Assembly (NCBI GenBank): GCA_024690445.1 | Contig: JAILPD010000046.1 | Coordinates: 1 to 49,567 of the forward strand | Direction: 5' to 3' | DNA length: 49,567 nucleotides | From: Acholeplasmatales bacterium | GTDB lineage: Bacteria > Bacillota_I > Bacilli_A > Acholeplasmatales > Anaeroplasmataceae | Shown: one piece after another, positions 9,873 through 20,901 of the stretch | How the letters are laid out: each line of letters starts with the position of its first letter | Position numbering within the stretch: position 1 is the stretch's first letter | The notes under the pieces: generated by a model | The model's input: only the letters and a program-made list of their open reading frames with translations | Told to the model about the DNA's origin: nothing | The model's database searches: none | Position numbers and translations under genes: made by a program

Positions 9873-10735
9873 TACTTTTTATCCTCCATATGCTTTAAAA
9901 AGCACTCTAAGGTATTTTCCATTAGACAAGTAATAGTCATAGGGCCAATACCACCAGGTACCTTTGTAATATAAGAAGCCTTTGGTTCAACATCAGCAAA
10001 ATCAACATCACCACATAGCTTATTTGTTTCTACATCTCTATTTACACCAACATCAATTACGACAGCGCCTTCTTTTACCATATTTGCCTTAACAAATTTA
10101 GCTCGACCAACAGCTGCGATTAAAATATCTGCTGTTTTAGTTATTTCTGCTAAATTAGCTGTTCTACTATGACAAATTGTTACAGTTGCGTTTCTATCAA
10201 GTAATAACTTTGATACAGGCATACCAACAATATTACTTCTACCAATTACAACAGCGTGACGACCTTCAATTTGAATATTTGCATAATCAAGTACTTCAAT
10301 AATTCCCTTTGGAGTACAAGATACAATACCATCTTGCTTTAAATATAGTGAAGCAACATTGATAGGATGGAATCCATCAACATCCTTTTCAGGTGCGATT
10401 TTCTTAATAACTAAATCTGAATTAATATGCTTGGGAAGTGGTAATTGTACTAAAATACCATCTACTGTATCATCATTATTTAATTCATCAATCATATTAA
10501 GTAATTCTTCCTCAGTTATAGTAACAGGCTTTTTAATTGTTGTATTCTTAATACCTATTTCAACGCAAGCCTTACCCTTACCTGTAACATATGAAACACT
10601 ACCTGGATCTTCTCCAACTAAGATTACAACTAAATGAGGAAGTCTATCATATTTATTACCGAATTCGATAACCTCTTCCTTCATCTTGTTACGTCTTAGT
10701 GTTGCAAGCTCTTTTCCACTAATAACAATTGCCAT
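9872..10735 (-). CDS. folD: Bifunctional methylene-THF dehydrogenase / methenyl-THF cyclohydrolase
   Basis: FolD interconverts 5,10-methylene-, methenyl- and 10-formyl-tetrahydrofolate, and so supplies the formyl donor for PurN and PurH, which are encoded in the same operon. Diagnostic motifs are YVTGKGKAC with the catalytic Lys, VQLPLPKHI, the NAD(P)-binding GRSNIVGMPVSKLL and the C-terminal PGGIGPMTITCLMENT. The length of 287 residues is normal. It lies 7 bp after purD and overlaps purB by one base. Its place here makes sense as one-carbon supply for the pathway. Confidence 0.97.
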   Translation of the reverse strand: MAIVISGKELATLRRNKMKEEVIEFGNKYDRLPHLVVILVGEDPGSVSYVTGKGKACVEIGIKNTTIKKPVTITEEELLNMIDELNNDDTVDGILVQLPLPKHINSDLVIKKIAPEKDVDGFHPINVASLYLKQDGIVSCTPKGIIEVLDYANIQIEGRHAVVIGRSNIVGMPVSKLLLDRNATVTICHSRTANLAEITKTADILIAAVGRAKFVKANMVKEGAVVIDVGVNRDVETNKLCGDVDFADVEPKASYITKVPGGIGPMTITCLMENTLECFLKHMEDKK

Positions 10736-10742
10736 AATTTAC

Positions 10743-11990
10743 CTACTTTCTGTAAGCCTTTGCTCCTATATCAGTTCTATGGAACAAATTTTCACACTTA
10801 ATTGTTTTTACTAATTCATTTGCCTTCTTATTTGCATCCTCTAAAGTGTCTCCAGATGCAACAGCAAATAATACTCTACCACCATTAATTACTAATTCTC
10901 CATTTTCATTTCTCTTAGTACCCATATGATAGATATTTTCCTTATCAGCACCTTCAATAACATATCCCTTCTTATAATCTCCAGGATAGCCCTTTGATGC
11001 TAATACAATACCAATAGTATATTTATTATCCCAAGTTAATTTTGGCTCCTTACCATCGCAAATAGCTACGAATGCATCATAGATATCGGATGTTAAACGA
11101 GGTAATACAACCTCAGTTTCAGGATCACCAAATCTAGCATTAAATTCAATAACCTTAATGCCTCTTTTAGTCTTCATTAATCCACCATATAAAACGCCAG
11201 TAAATGGACAACCATCCATTACCATTGCCTTAGCTGTTGGAATCATAATTTCATTTAATGCATATTCATAATCTTCTTTTGTTATGAAAGGAAGAGGAGA
11301 ATAAGCACCCATACCACCTGTATTAGGACCTAAATCATTATCATATGCTCTTTTATGGTCTTGTGCCATCTCAAGAGGATAAACATTTTCACCATTTACA
11401 AAGCACATAAATGAAAACTCAGGACCCTCTAAATACTCTTCAATAACAACCTTGCCATGTCCGAACTTATCATCTAATAACATATCCTTTAATGCATTAT
11501 CAGCCTCTTCTAATGACATAGCAACTACTACACCCTTACCAGCAGCTAAACCATCATATTTGATAACTGTTGGGATAGGTGAAATCTTTACATATTCAAT
11601 AGCTTCTTTATAATCAGTAAAAACTTCATATCTAGCTGTTGGAATATTATATTTAGACATTAAATCCTTTGCAAAGTTTTTAGATGCTTCAATTTGAGCT
11701 GCAGCCTTAGATGGACCAAAGGCCTTAATACCAGCATTTCTTAATGCATCAATAATACCTAATGCTAATGATGCTTCAGGACCAACAACAACTAAATCAA
11801 TTGCGTTATCCTTAGCAAATGCTACTATCTTTTCAACTTCAACATCTTTAATATTTAAGCATTCTGCTAAATTTGCAATACCAGCGTTACCTGGTGCTGC
11901 AAATATTTTTTCTACTTTATTTGATTTTGATAGTGCGTGAACAATTGCATGCTCACGTCCGCCACCACCAACAACTAATACCTTAGCCAT
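10743..11990 (-). CDS. purD: Phosphoribosylamine-glycine ligase
   Basis: PurD joins glycine to phosphoribosylamine with ATP (GAR synthetase). It shows the N-terminal VVGGGGREHAI motif, the ATP-grasp fold with GPNTGGMGAYSP near residues 215-230, and the metal-binding NARFGDPETEV segment. The length of 415 residues matches the family. AAGGAG lies at good spacing before the ATG. It is 15 bp after purH in the operon. purF, which makes its substrate, is not in this window. Confidence 0.97.
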   Translation of the reverse strand: MAKVLVVGGGGREHAIVHALSKSNKVEKIFAAPGNAGIANLAECLNIKDVEVEKIVAFAKDNAIDLVVVGPEASLALGIIDALRNAGIKAFGPSKAAAQIEASKNFAKDLMSKYNIPTARYEVFTDYKEAIEYVKISPIPTVIKYDGLAAGKGVVVAMSLEEADNALKDMLLDDKFGHGKVVIEEYLEGPEFSFMCFVNGENVYPLEMAQDHKRAYDNDLGPNTGGMGAYSPLPFITKEDYEYALNEIMIPTAKAMVMDGCPFTGVLYGGLMKTKRGIKVIEFNARFGDPETEVVLPRLTSDIYDAFVAICDGKEPKLTWDNKYTIGIVLASKGYPGDYKKGYVIEGADKENIYHMGTKRNENGELVINGGRVLFAVASGDTLEDANKKANELVKTIKCENLFHRTDIGAKAYRK

Positions 11991-12005
11991 AATTTTCTCC
12001 TTAAA

Positions 12006-13559
12006 TTAATGCTTGAAATGACGCATACCAGTGAATGCCATTGGTACATTCTTTTCGTTTGCTAAATCAATTGAATCCTGATCCTTCTTAGAACCACCTG
12101 GCTGAACAACAGCTACAACACCATTGTTAATACCATACTCTAATGTATCAGAGAATGGGAAGAATGCATCTGATGCTAATACTAAGCCATCAGTTACTCC
12201 TCTTGAATGTGCTTCTTCAATTGCAATCTTAGCAGCACCAACACGGTTCATTTGACCAGCACCAACACCACATGTTGTACCATTCTTTACAACAACGATA
12301 GCATTTGACTTAACATGCTTAACAATCTTCCAACCAAAATTCATGTCAGATAATTGCTCAGGTGTTGCCTTTGTATTAGTAATAACCATATCTTCAGTTA
12401 TAGTCTTAATTTCAGTATCTTGATCTTGAACTAATAAACCACCATTTACAGAAACATATTGTGGTTGCTTAGGATAATCACCTAACTTAAATTCAATTAA
12501 TCTTAAATCAGGTCTCTTAGCAAATGCAGCTAAAGCTTCATCTGTAAATCCTGGAGCTAAAATAACTTCAAGGAAAATTGACTTACCCTTTTCACCATGG
12601 TCAAACTTAATTAAGTTAGCAGCCTCACCATCGATAACTTGGTTAGTAGCTACAATACCACCAAAGATTGAAACTGGGTCAGATTCATAAGCCTTTAACC
12701 AAGCTTCCTTTAAATCCTTACCAATAGCAGCTCCACATGGATTCATATGCTTTAAGCCCATTGCAAATGGAGTATTACCAAATTCTCTAACAATATTTAA
12801 TGCAGCGTTAGCATCTTGAATATTGTTATATGATAATTCCTTACCTTGGATTTGCTTAGCATTAGCTAATGAATAAGGTAAATCATTTCTTGTTGCGAAG
12901 AACTTAGCATTTTGATGAGGATTCTCACCATATCTTAAGCTTTGAACTATATCTGCTTCAATAAATAATTTTTCAGATAATCCAGCCTTTTCTCTCATAT
13001 ATTCTGCAATCATAGTATCATATTCTGCAGTTAAAGTATAAACCTTAGCGGCTAACTCTAATCTTGTTTGATAAGTTGTATCGCCGTTTTCTTTAATTTC
13101 CTTTAATACTCTATCATAATCATTAATATCTGATACTACAGTTACAAATTTATGATTCTTAGCTGCTGATCTAAGCATTGAAGGTCCACCGATATCGATG
13201 TTTTCGATTGCTTCGGCAAATTCAGCACCTCTTTCAATTGTCTTCTTGAATGCGTATAAGTTAACACATACTAAATCAATATATTCAATATTGTGCTCCT
13301 TTACCTGTGCTACATGAGATTCTAAATCTCTTACTGCAAGTAATCCACCATGAACCATTGGATGTAAAGTCTTTACTCTACCATCTAAAATTTCAGGGAA
13401 ACCAGTAACATCAGAAATATCAATAGCCTTAACACCACCAGCTAATAATACCTTCTTAGTACCACCTGTAGATACGATTTCATATCCACATTCTTCTAAT
13501 CCCTTACAGAATTCTACAACACCAGTTTTATCAGTAACACTTACTAATGCTCTTTTCAT
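12006..13559 (-). CDS. purH: Bifunctional AICAR formyltransferase / IMP cyclohydrolase
   Basis: PurH carries out the last two steps to IMP. The N-terminal methylglyoxal-synthase-like cyclohydrolase domain begins with ALVSVTDKTGVVEFC and contains STGGT. The formyltransferase domain carries LRYGENPHQ near residue 212, the catalytic KHMNPCGAA, and SIFGGIVATN. It ends near the conserved MAFTGMRHFKH. The length of 517 residues is standard. An AGGAG site precedes the ATG. It uses 10-formyl-THF from the co-encoded FolD. Confidence 0.97.
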   Translation of the reverse strand: MKRALVSVTDKTGVVEFCKGLEECGYEIVSTGGTKKVLLAGGVKAIDISDVTGFPEILDGRVKTLHPMVHGGLLAVRDLESHVAQVKEHNIEYIDLVCVNLYAFKKTIERGAEFAEAIENIDIGGPSMLRSAAKNHKFVTVVSDINDYDRVLKEIKENGDTTYQTRLELAAKVYTLTAEYDTMIAEYMREKAGLSEKLFIEADIVQSLRYGENPHQNAKFFATRNDLPYSLANAKQIQGKELSYNNIQDANAALNIVREFGNTPFAMGLKHMNPCGAAIGKDLKEAWLKAYESDPVSIFGGIVATNQVIDGEAANLIKFDHGEKGKSIFLEVILAPGFTDEALAAFAKRPDLRLIEFKLGDYPKQPQYVSVNGGLLVQDQDTEIKTITEDMVITNTKATPEQLSDMNFGWKIVKHVKSNAIVVVKNGTTCGVGAGQMNRVGAAKIAIEEAHSRGVTDGLVLASDAFFPFSDTLEYGINNGVVAVVQPGGSKKDQDSIDLANEKNVPMAFTGMRHFKH

Positions 13560-13569
13560 ATAATTTCTC

Positions 13570-14130
13570 CTAATCTGTTAATTTTTTTATTACTCTTGGA
13601 TAAAGCACATGCTCAATTTCATGGATACGAGCTTCTACCTCATCCACAGTTTCACCTTCAGTATAATGGAATGCTTCTTGGTCAATAATCTTTCCTGAAT
13701 CCATTCCACTATCAACATAGTGAACTGTAACTCCAAATACCTTTACACCATAATCAAAGGCATCTTGAATACCATGAGCACCTTTAAATGATGGTAATAA
13801 TGCTGGATGAATATTTATAATTCTTCCTTCATATGCATCTAATAGTACGCTACCACATAAACGCATATATCCAGCTAATACAACTAAATCAACATGAAGC
13901 TCATTTAGCTTTGCAACTAATTCAGCTTCATATTCTTCTTTTTTTCTACCCTTATAATTAATTACAAAAATTGGAGTATTAAACTTTTTAGCACGCTCAC
14001 ATACATATGCATCAGCGTGGTCAGTAGCCATTAATACTACATTAGCTTTAATATAGCCATCAGCCACTTTCTCCATAATTGCTTCATAATTAGTGCCGCT
14101 TCCACTAGCAAATATCGCTATATTCTTCAT
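13570..14130 (-). CDS. purN: Phosphoribosylglycinamide formyltransferase
   Basis: PurN transfers a formyl group from 10-formyl-THF to GAR. The catalytic triad is visible: the Asn and His in IINIHPALLPSF (near residue 105) and the Asp in VDSGMDSG near 143. The N-terminal ASGSGTNYEAI binds the phosphate. The length of 186 residues is typical. Its ATG starts one base after the purM TAA, so ribosomes probably pass directly from purM. The ribosome binding site is weak, which fits coupling. Confidence 0.95.
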   Translation of the reverse strand: MKNIAIFASGSGTNYEAIMEKVADGYIKANVVLMATDHADAYVCERAKKFNTPIFVINYKGRKKEEYEAELVAKLNELHVDLVVLAGYMRLCGSVLLDAYEGRIINIHPALLPSFKGAHGIQDAFDYGVKVFGVTVHYVDSGMDSGKIIDQEAFHYTEGETVDEVEARIHEIEHVLYPRVIKKLTD

Positions 14131-14131
14131 A

Positions 14132-15166
14132 TTACTTATGAATTACAACCTTACCAGCGTTATCAGTAATAGTACCAATGATATATGCCTTATCACCATA
14201 CTTAGCTAAGATATCAATAGTCTTCTTAGCATCTTCTTCATTATCTAAGGCAATAACCATACCGATACCCATGTTATAAACATTAAACATTTCTCTATGA
14301 TCAACCTTACCATATTTTTCTAAGAACTTAAATACTGGTAAAATTGGCCAAGAACCTTCAACGATATCTAAACCCATTTCAGGAGTTAAGATTCTAGGAA
14401 TATTTTCATCGAATCCACCACCAGTGATATGAGCAACACCGTGAACATCAACATTCTTAATTACATCTAATACTTGCTTACAATAAATTCTAGTTGGAGT
14501 TAAGAATACTTCACCAGCAACTCCGCCTAGTTCTTCATTATATGCATGTAAATCTACATTATTATCAGCAATGATCTTTCTAACTAATGAGAAACCATTA
14601 GAATGAACACCACTAGAAGCAATACCAACTAAGATATCGCCAACCTTAACCTTAGAATCATCAATTAGCTTTGACTTTTCAACAACACCAACTGCAAAAC
14701 CAGCAATATCATATTCACCATCAGAATACATACCTGGCATTTCAGCAGTTTCACCACCAATTAATGCGCAACCAGCTTGAATACAGCCATCGCTTACACC
14801 CTTAACAATTCTTTCAAGCTTTTCAGGGATAGCCTTACCTAAAGCGACATAATCTAAGAAGAATAAAGGTTCTGCTCCTTGTGCTAACACGTCATTAACA
14901 CACATAGCAACTGCATCAATACCAATAGTATCATGCTTATCCATCTCAAATGCTAATTTTAATTTTGTTCCAACACCATCAGTACCTGATACAAGCATTG
15001 GCTCTTTATAATCTAATTTTGTTAAATCAAACATTCCACCAAATGAACCAATGTTTGATACACAGCCTAATCTATTTGTTGCAGTAACGTGCTTCTTATA
15101 TCTTCTTACTGCTTCATATCCAGCTTCTAAATCTACACCACCTGCAGCATATGCCTTTGAACCCAT
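14132..15166 (-). CDS. purM: Phosphoribosylformylglycinamidine cyclo-ligase
   Basis: PurM (AIR synthetase) closes the imidazole ring using ATP. Conserved features are [14 protein letters not shown] near residue 80, [17 protein letters not shown] [11 protein letters not shown] near 138-148, and [14 protein letters not shown]. The length of 344 residues is normal for the PurM/PurL/SelD ATP-binding family. GGAGG lies 8 bases before the ATG. It follows purC by 18 bp. Confidence 0.97.
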   Translation of the reverse strand: MGSKAYAAGGVDLEAGYEAVRRYKKHVTATNRLGCVSNIGSFGGMFDLTKLDYKEPMLVSGTDGVGTKLKLAFEMDKHDTIGIDAVAMCVNDVLAQGAEPLFFLDYVALGKAIPEKLERIVKGVSDGCIQAGCALIGGETAEMPGMYSDGEYDIAGFAVGVVEKSKLIDDSKVKVGDILVGIASSGVHSNGFSLVRKIIADNNVDLHAYNEELGGVAGEVFLTPTRIYCKQVLDVIKNVDVHGVAHITGGGFDENIPRILTPEMGLDIVEGSWPILPVFKFLEKYGKVDHREMFNVYNMGIGMVIALDNEEDAKKTIDILAKYGDKAYIIGTITDNAGKVVIHK

Positions 15167-15184
15167 AGTTCTATTCCTCCTATT

Positions 15185-15898
15185 TTACTTTAATGTTTCA
15201 AGACGCTTTAAGATTTCAACATAAGCGCCCATAACATCACCTAAATCACGTCTAAATCTATCCTTGTCTAGATGATCGTTTGTCTTTGCATCCCAAAGTC
15301 TGCAGCAATCTGGTGAAATTTCATCTGCAAGAACAATTTCACCATCAGCTGTTCTACCAAATTCAACCTTAAAATCAATTAAATTAACACCGATTTCAGC
15401 AAACATAGTCTTTAATTCTTTGTTTACTTTACCAGTTAATTCATAAATCTTAGCTAATTCATCATAAGTTGCAGCACCAACTGCTACTGCATGATGATCA
15501 TTAATTAATGGATCACCTAATGCATCATTCTTATAGCAAATTTCGAATATTACATTTGAAGGAACAGTTCCTTCTTTGATACCTAATCTTTTTGCCATTG
15601 AACCAGCAATTGTATTTCTAACAATTACTTCAAGAGGGAAGATACTAACCTTCTTGCATAACTGGTCAGTCTCATTTAATGTCTTAATGTAATGAGTTGG
15701 AATACCAGCCTTAATTAATCTATTATAAATAATTGTTGTAATCTTATTATTTAATTCTCCCTTATGAGCAAATAATGCATGCTTTGCACCATTACCTGCA
15801 GTTGCATCATCCTTATAATGCATAACAATAATATTAGGATCTTCTGTTGAATAAACTTGTTTTGCTTTTCCTTCGTATAATAATTCTTTCTTTTCCAT
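15185..15898 (-). CDS. purC: SAICAR synthase
   Basis: PurC condenses CAIR with aspartate to make SAICAR. The signature YEGKAKQVY is at the N-terminus, HHAVAVGAA is near residue 100, and [12 protein letters not shown] is near 205 (Cys in place of the usual Thr after SPD). I place the start at ATG 15898, preceded by GGGAG at 6-base spacing; an in-frame TTG 15 bases upstream would overlap that ribosome binding site and is unlikely. The resulting 237 residues fit the family. It lies 17 bp after the purK::purL gene. Confidence 0.96.
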   Translation of the reverse strand: MEKKELLYEGKAKQVYSTEDPNIIVMHYKDDATAGNGAKHALFAHKGELNNKITTIIYNRLIKAGIPTHYIKTLNETDQLCKKVSIFPLEVIVRNTIAGSMAKRLGIKEGTVPSNVIFEICYKNDALGDPLINDHHAVAVGAATYDELAKIYELTGKVNKELKTMFAEIGVNLIDFKVEFGRTADGEIVLADEISPDCCRLWDAKTNDHLDKDRFRRDLGDVMGAYVEILKRLETLK

Positions 15899-15915
15899 GT
15901 TTTTTTCTCCCAAGA

Positions 15916-18900
15916 TTAATCTTTAAAATAATCTACTGCGTTTTGGAATATATTCTGCTTCTTATTTCCAGAAATATTCTTAAATAAATTCTCTTCATAT
16001 CTTTCTGAGTGACCCATCTTACCTAAGATTAAGCCATCCTTAGAAACAATACCTTCAATTGCGTAATCTGAACCATTTGGATTAAATGGTGCTTCTGTTG
16101 TTGGATTACCATTACCATCTACATATAAGAATGCTATTTGACCATCATCTCTTAACTTTTCAGCTAGTTCCTTAGATACAACAAATTTACCTTCACCATG
16201 TGATACAGCGATAGAATCAATTTGACCTAATTCTAATCCAGCTAACCAAGGTGACTTGTTAGTCATAAGCTTAGTTGATACGATTTGAGAAATGTGTCTA
16301 TTAATATCATTTCTAAATAATGTAGGTGATTCCTTAGTTAATTCACCAATCTTACCATATGGTAATAAACCAGACTTAACTAATGCTTGGAATCCATTAC
16401 AAATACCTAAAATTAATCCCTTTCTAGCAATCAAACGATTGATAGCTGCCTTAACCTTCTCTTGATTTAATACATTAGCAATAAATTTAGCTGAACCATC
16501 TGGCTCATCACCAGCAGAGAAACCACCAGATAATACGAAAATATCGCATTCATCAATCTTAGTTTCCATTTCCTTAATAGATTCAAATACATCATCACTA
16601 GTTAAATTCTTAAATACTGAAGTTGTAATTAAAGCACCAGCTCTCTTAAATTGTTTAGATGTGTCATAATCACAGTTTGTACCAGGGAACACAGGGAAGT
16701 AAGCAACTGGTGTTTTCTTTCCACCAAGCTTTGCAGGCTTTTGATCAAATGGCTTAATATCCATAAGCTCACACTTGTTATCGCCCTTATCCTTATAAAC
16801 CTTGTTAAACTTAGCAGTATTTGCTTGATATAATTCTTCTAATGTAAATTCTTCATTATTGAATTTAGCATTCTTAGAAGCATTTGTAGAACCAATAAGA
16901 ATTACATTTTTATAATCAGGTAAATCATTTTTAGCTTCAACTAGAATTGAACCATAATTATATCTATTCAATTCCTTTTCATCATAATTGATTTCAAAAC
17001 CAATTTCATTACCAAAACTCAACTTAGAAGCGGCTTCGATAATACCACCAAACGAAAGTGCATATGCAGAAATAATATTACCATCAACGATATTATTATT
17101 TACATATTCAAAGTTATCCATTAATTCATCTGTATTAGGAGTGAAGTTTTCTCTTTCATTATGCTTAATTAAGTATAACTTATGACCAGCCTCTTTAAAT
17201 TCAGGTGAAATAACAGTTCTAGCATCAACAGTTGTAATACCAAATGCCATTAACATAGGTGGAACATTGATATTTTGGAATGTACCACTCATTGAATCCT
17301 TACCACCAATTGATGGTAAACCAAATTCATTTTGCATCTTAAGTGCACCTAATAATGCTGCTAAAGGCTTACCCCAAGATTCCTTATCGCCCATTCTTTC
17401 AAAATACTCTTGATATGAGAATCTCATCTTATTGTATTTTGCACCTGCAGCTACAACCTTTGAAATTGCTTCAACGATTGCATATTCAGCCCCATGGTAT
17501 GGAGAATACTCAGCGATATATGGGTTATAACCATAAGCCATAATTGATGCTGTATTTGTAAAACCATTTAATACTGGTAACTTTTGACAAGAAACCTGAG
17601 TTTCAGTTCTTTGTGTCTTACCACCAAATGGCATTAATACAGTTGATGCACCAATTGTTGAGTCAAACATTTCAATTAAGCCCTTTTGGCTTGTTACATT
17701 ATTATCATTTAAAGTATTTAATACTCTATCTCTTAAAGGTTCATCAGCCTTGTAGAAAGGATTCTTATTTTCTACTGCTGAAATCTTTGCCTTAGCTGTA
17801 TGAACAGCACCAGCTGAATCAATAAACTTTCTAGAAAGATTTACAATTTCTCTTCCTCTATAATGCATTACAAGACGCTTTTCTTCTGTAACCTTAGCAA
17901 CCTCTGTAACCTCGATATTTTCTTCATGACAATACTTCTTGAATTCTTCTACATCCTTAGGTTCAACAACTACAGCCATTCTTTCTTGTGATTCAGAAAT
18001 AGCAACTTCTGTAGCGTTTAATCCAGAGTACTTAACAGGTACAACGTCTAGATTAATATCTAATCCATCAGCTAATTCACCAATAGCTACTGATACACCA
18101 CCAGCACCAAAGTCATTTGACTTCTTAATTAACTTTGTAACTTCAGGTCTTCTAAATAAATGAGAAATCTTTCTTTCCTCAGGAGCGTTACCCTTTTGAA
18201 CTTCTGATGAACAAACCTCTAATGATTTAGTTGTATGTTCCTTAGATGAACCAGTAGCGCCACCGATACCATCACGACCAGTTCTACCACCTAATACAAG
18301 GATTACATCACCAGGAACTGGAGATTCTCTTCTAACATTTTCTGCTGGAACAGCACCAACTACCGCACCAACCTCAAGTCTCTTTGCAACATAATCATCA
18401 TGATAGATTTCTCTTACATGAGTAGTTGCTAAACCAATTTGATTACCATATGATGAATAACCACTTGCTGCCTTTGTAGAAATGATACGTTGAGGAAGTT
18501 TACCCTTTAATGTATCCTTTACATCAGCGTAAATATTACCAGCACCTGTAACTCTCATTGCTTGGTAAACATAAGCTCTACCAGAAAGTGGGTCACGAAT
18601 AGCACCACCTAAGCATGTTGAAGCACCACCGAATGGTTCAATTTCTGTTGGATGGTTATGAGTTTCGTTCTTGAATTGTAATAACCACTTTTCAATCTTT
18701 GAATCAACATCTACGTCAACAAAAATTGAACATGCATTATTTTCTTCACTAACTTCCATATCATCAAGCTTACCAATAGCCTTAAGATATCTACCACCAA
18801 TAGTACCTAAATCCATTAAGCACTTCTTTTTCTTTTCTCTCTTTAAATCCTTACGGATGTTATCATATAAATCTAATGATTCTTCAAATTCACTCTTCAT

Positions 18901-20706
18901 GAATGAATTCTCAATCTTGATATTCTTTAATACAGTATTGAATGTTGTATGACGACAATGGTCAGACCAATATGTATCTAGAATTCTAAGTTCTGTTTCC
19001 CAAGGATCTCTTTCTTCTTCTCTAAAGTACTCAATTACGCACTTTAAGTCATCTTCGTTCATCGCAAGACCCATCTTCTTAACAAATTCAGGTCTACCGA
19101 AGTGATTGATTTTTCTAAATCCTTCTAAAACCTTAACTGGGATGATTGGAGCTTGCTCCATATCAGTTAACTTACTTAAATCCTTTTCTCTTGCCTCAAC
19201 AGCGTTTATAACATACTTCTTAATCTTTTCAATATCTTCATCAGTTGTATTATCATCAAGAATAATGATTCTACCTGATCTAATGTTAATTTCTGCATTA
19301 GGATCAATTAGCTTACAACAATCAATAGCTGATGAAGCTCTTTGGTCAAATTGACCAGGTAAATATTCTGTTGCTATATACTTTTTACCCTCTAAATTTA
19401 ATTCATCAGTTACATTATCAGTAACAATTTCACCGAATACTTGATATTTACTCTTTTCTAATAATTCTTCTGAGAAATTGAATAAATCATAAACGTTAAT
19501 TGTTCTAACATTTTCTAAATTTAATCCTAAATTCAAATTTAATTCAGCTTGAAGACTCTTTGCTTCAACCTGAAATTTGGGAAGTTTTTCAACATAAATT
19601 CTATAATCGCCCATACTATCTACCTTTTCTTTACAAAATAAATTTTTATATTTTTTATCATAATCAGCCAATGTCAAATTAGTAAATGTGACATGTGCCA
19701 TTTTTCTCTTTTCTCTTACTTCAGTCTTATGATAATCATGAATGTGAATATCATCAGAAGCATCTAGATTCTTCATATTCTCATAATCAAAACCTAAAAT
19801 GTTTTTCATAATTGTTGGACTTACTAGCTTTGGTTCTTCAAGTGGAATATCAAGTAAGAACTTCGCAAGCTCTCTATACTGATTTGTAGTACAACCTTCA
19901 ATTGTATAATGTCCTGAATTATGAGGTCTTGGTGCCATCTCATTGAAATAGAAATCATCACCTTTAACAAAGAACTCTATTGCTAAAATACCATAATAAT
20001 TACAAGATTCCATAAACTTTATTGCTGCTTCTTTAATCTTTTTAAATACTGGAAGCTCATCATTAACAACACATAAATCTAAGATTCCTTCTTTATGCTT
20101 GTTAATTCCCATTGGGAAGCAAATTGTTTTTTCTTTACTTCTAACTAAAATAGCTGATGTTTCAAAATCATATTTGATAAATTCCTCTAAGATACCTTCA
20201 CCACTTAAGAAAGGCGTAACCTTTTCAATGTCATCTAGTGTCTTAATCACAACCTGACCATGACCATCATAGCCAAGCTCAGTTGTCTTATAAACGCAAG
20301 GTAATCCTAATTCTTCAATACCTAATTTTAAATCTTCAAGATTATATATCGCTTTAAATTTAGGAGGTGTTAATCCATGCTCCTTAGCATTTGTTTTTTC
20401 TCTAATTCTATTTTGAGAATCAAACAAAGGCTCAATTCCTTGTGGAATATTGTAAGTATCTCTTATGAACTTCAATTTCTCACCAGGAACATTTTCAAAT
20501 TCATAAGTTAATACATCTGATGCTTCACCAAGCTTCTTTAATCCATCTAAGTCATCATACTTTGATACGATTACTGAATCACAAACAAATGAAGCAGAGC
20601 ACTTAGGGTTTGGATCTAAGCATATGGCTTTACCACCCAACTTATTAACTTCTTCAGCTAGCATCATTCCTAGCTGTCCACCGCCTAAAATACCAACAGT
20701 TTTCAT
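15916..20706 (-). CDS. purKL: PurK::PurL fusion (N5-CAIR synthetase + FGAM synthetase)
   Basis: One 1596-residue frame joins two purine enzymes. Residues 1 to about 345 are PurK: the N-terminal [17 protein letters not shown], an ATP-grasp core with [18 protein letters not shown] near 255-272, and a C-terminal KMAHVTF segment. From about 366 to the end it is the long, single-chain PurL with [17 protein letters not shown] near 685, two PurM-like halves, and a C-terminal glutamine amidotransferase with [11 protein letters not shown] (nucleophile Cys) and [11 protein letters not shown] near the end. PurS and PurQ are therefore built in. An internal ATG at 19614 (residue 365) has AAAGG 8 bases upstream and could give PurL alone. 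The frame is unbroken across the join. Neither purE nor purF is nearby. It is the first gene of the operon (AAGGGG site), behind a terminator-containing leader. Confidence 0.93.
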   Translation of the reverse strand: MKTVGILGGGQLGMMLAEEVNKLGGKAICLDPNPKCSASFVCDSVIVSKYDDLDGLKKLGEASDVLTYEFENVPGEKLKFIRDTYNIPQGIEPLFDSQNRIREKTNAKEHGLTPPKFKAIYNLEDLKLGIEELGLPCVYKTTELGYDGHGQVVIKTLDDIEKVTPFLSGEGILEEFIKYDFETSAILVRSKEKTICFPMGINKHKEGILDLCVVNDELPVFKKIKEAAIKFMESCNYYGILAIEFFVKGDDFYFNEMAPRPHNSGHYTIEGCTTNQYRELAKFLLDIPLEEPKLVSPTIMKNILGFDYENMKNLDASDDIHIHDYHKTEVREKRKMAHVTFTNLTLADYDKKYKNLFCKEKVDSMGDYRIYVEKLPKFQVEAKSLQAELNLNLGLNLENVRTINVYDLFNFSEELLEKSKYQVFGEIVTDNVTDELNLEGKKYIATEYLPGQFDQRASSAIDCCKLIDPNAEINIRSGRIIILDDNTTDEDIEKIKKYVINAVEAREKDLSKLTDMEQAPIIPVKVLEGFRKINHFGRPEFVKKMGLAMNEDDLKCVIEYFREEERDPWETELRILDTYWSDHCRHTTFNTVLKNIKIENSFMKSEFEESLDLYDNIRKDLKREKKKKCLMDLGTIGGRYLKAIGKLDDMEVSEENNACSIFVDVDVDSKIEKWLLQFKNETHNHPTEIEPFGGASTCLGGAIRDPLSGRAYVYQAMRVTGAGNIYADVKDTLKGKLPQRIISTKAASGYSSYGNQIGLATTHVREIYHDDYVAKRLEVGAVVGAVPAENVRRESPVPGDVILVLGGRTGRDGIGGATGSSKEHTTKSLEVCSSEVQKGNAPEERKISHLFRRPEVTKLIKKSNDFGAGGVSVAIGELADGLDINLDVVPVKYSGLNATEVAISESQERMAVVVEPKDVEEFKKYCHEENIEVTEVAKVTEEKRLVMHYRGREIVNLSRKFIDSAGAVHTAKAKISAVENKNPFYKADEPLRDRVLNTLNDNNVTSQKGLIEMFDSTIGASTVLMPFGGKTQRTETQVSCQKLPVLNGFTNTASIMAYGYNPYIAEYSPYHGAEYAIVEAISKVVAAGAKYNKMRFSYQEYFERMGDKESWGKPLAALLGALKMQNEFGLPSIGGKDSMSGTFQNINVPPMLMAFGITTVDARTVISPEFKEAGHKLYLIKHNERENFTPNTDELMDNFEYVNNNIVDGNIISAYALSFGGIIEAASKLSFGNEIGFEINYDEKELNRYNYGSILVEAKNDLPDYKNVILIGSTNASKNAKFNNEEFTLEELYQANTAKFNKVYKDKGDNKCELMDIKPFDQKPAKLGGKKTPVAYFPVFPGTNCDYDTSKQFKRAGALITTSVFKNLTSDDVFESIKEMETKIDECDIFVLSGGFSAGDEPDGSAKFIANVLNQEKVKAAINRLIARKGLILGICNGFQALVKSGLLPYGKIGELTKESPTLFRNDINRHISQIVSTKLMTNKSPWLAGLELGQIDSIAVSHGEGKFVVSKELAEKLRDDGQIAFLYVDGNGNPTTEAPFNPNGSDYAIEGIVSKDGLILGKMGHSERYEENLFKNISGNKKQNIFQNAVDYFKD

Positions 20707-20718
20707 TTTAAATCCCCT

Positions 20719-20757
20719 TAAAAAATAAAAACAACACCAAAATAGATTAGTGTTGTT
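20719..20757 (-). terminator. Intrinsic terminator in the purKL leader (probable attenuator)
   Basis: The RNA forms an 8-bp stem, AACAACAC with GTGTTGTT (arms 20750-20757 and 20730-20737), a 12-base loop, and then TTTTATTTTTT. It lies between the promoter and the purKL ribosome binding site, so the whole operon must be read through it. The stop codon of the short leader frame overlaps the first base of the stem. Confidence 0.8.
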
Positions 20758-20831
20758 TAGCGCATTTGAAAATAACCATTACAAGATAATGGCTTAGTAC
20801 AATTATTTACCTGTTCAAATAGTTTAACCAT
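20757..20831 (-). CDS. Possible 24-codon leader peptide of the purine operon
   Basis: An ATG at 20831 is preceded by GGAATGGAG at 8-base spacing, a convincing ribosome binding site, and opens a 24-residue frame that starts MVKLFEQVNN, continues with CTKPLSCNGY and ends in FQMR-stop. The stop lies at the base of the leader terminator, so a ribosome finishing or stalling there would cover the 5' arm of the hairpin. There is no run of a single regulatory amino acid. The penultimate codons ATG CGC include a CGC Arg codon, which looks uncommon here. It may be a true leader peptide, or a chance frame inside a structured RNA. Confidence 0.4.
   Translation of the reverse strand: MVKLFEQVNNCTKPLSCNGYFQMR
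20764..20820 (-). promoter_or_regulatory. Long imperfect hairpin in the purKL leader RNA
   Basis: Nested complementary arms are visible: ATTTGAA/TTCAAAT (20814-20820 with 20764-20770), an AAATAA/TTATTT segment inside it, and CCATTA-tcttg-TAATGG (20776-20792) at the tip. A separate hairpin, TATAAGC-ata-GCTTATA, lies at 20866-20882 near the transcript start. The purine riboswitch core (GATATGG and CCGTAA loops) is absent, and I cannot match the ZTP or ykkC/PRPP classes. The leader is structured, but of unknown class. Confidence 0.45.
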
Positions 20832-20901
20832 ACGATTTTCTCCATTCCAAGTAATAACATACTCTTATAAGCTATGCTTATATAATTTTACAAGCAATAG
20901 T

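Noticed and set aside
19590..19640. Frameshift or assembly error joining purK and purL
   Set aside because: The reading frame is continuous, the linker reads as ordinary protein, and both domains have intact ends; kept as a fusion, with an internal start noted.
20707..20900. Guanine/purine, ZTP or PRPP riboswitch in the purKL leader
   Set aside because: The conserved GATATGG and CCGTAA loops of purine riboswitches are absent, and no ZTP or ykkC-type core could be matched by eye.
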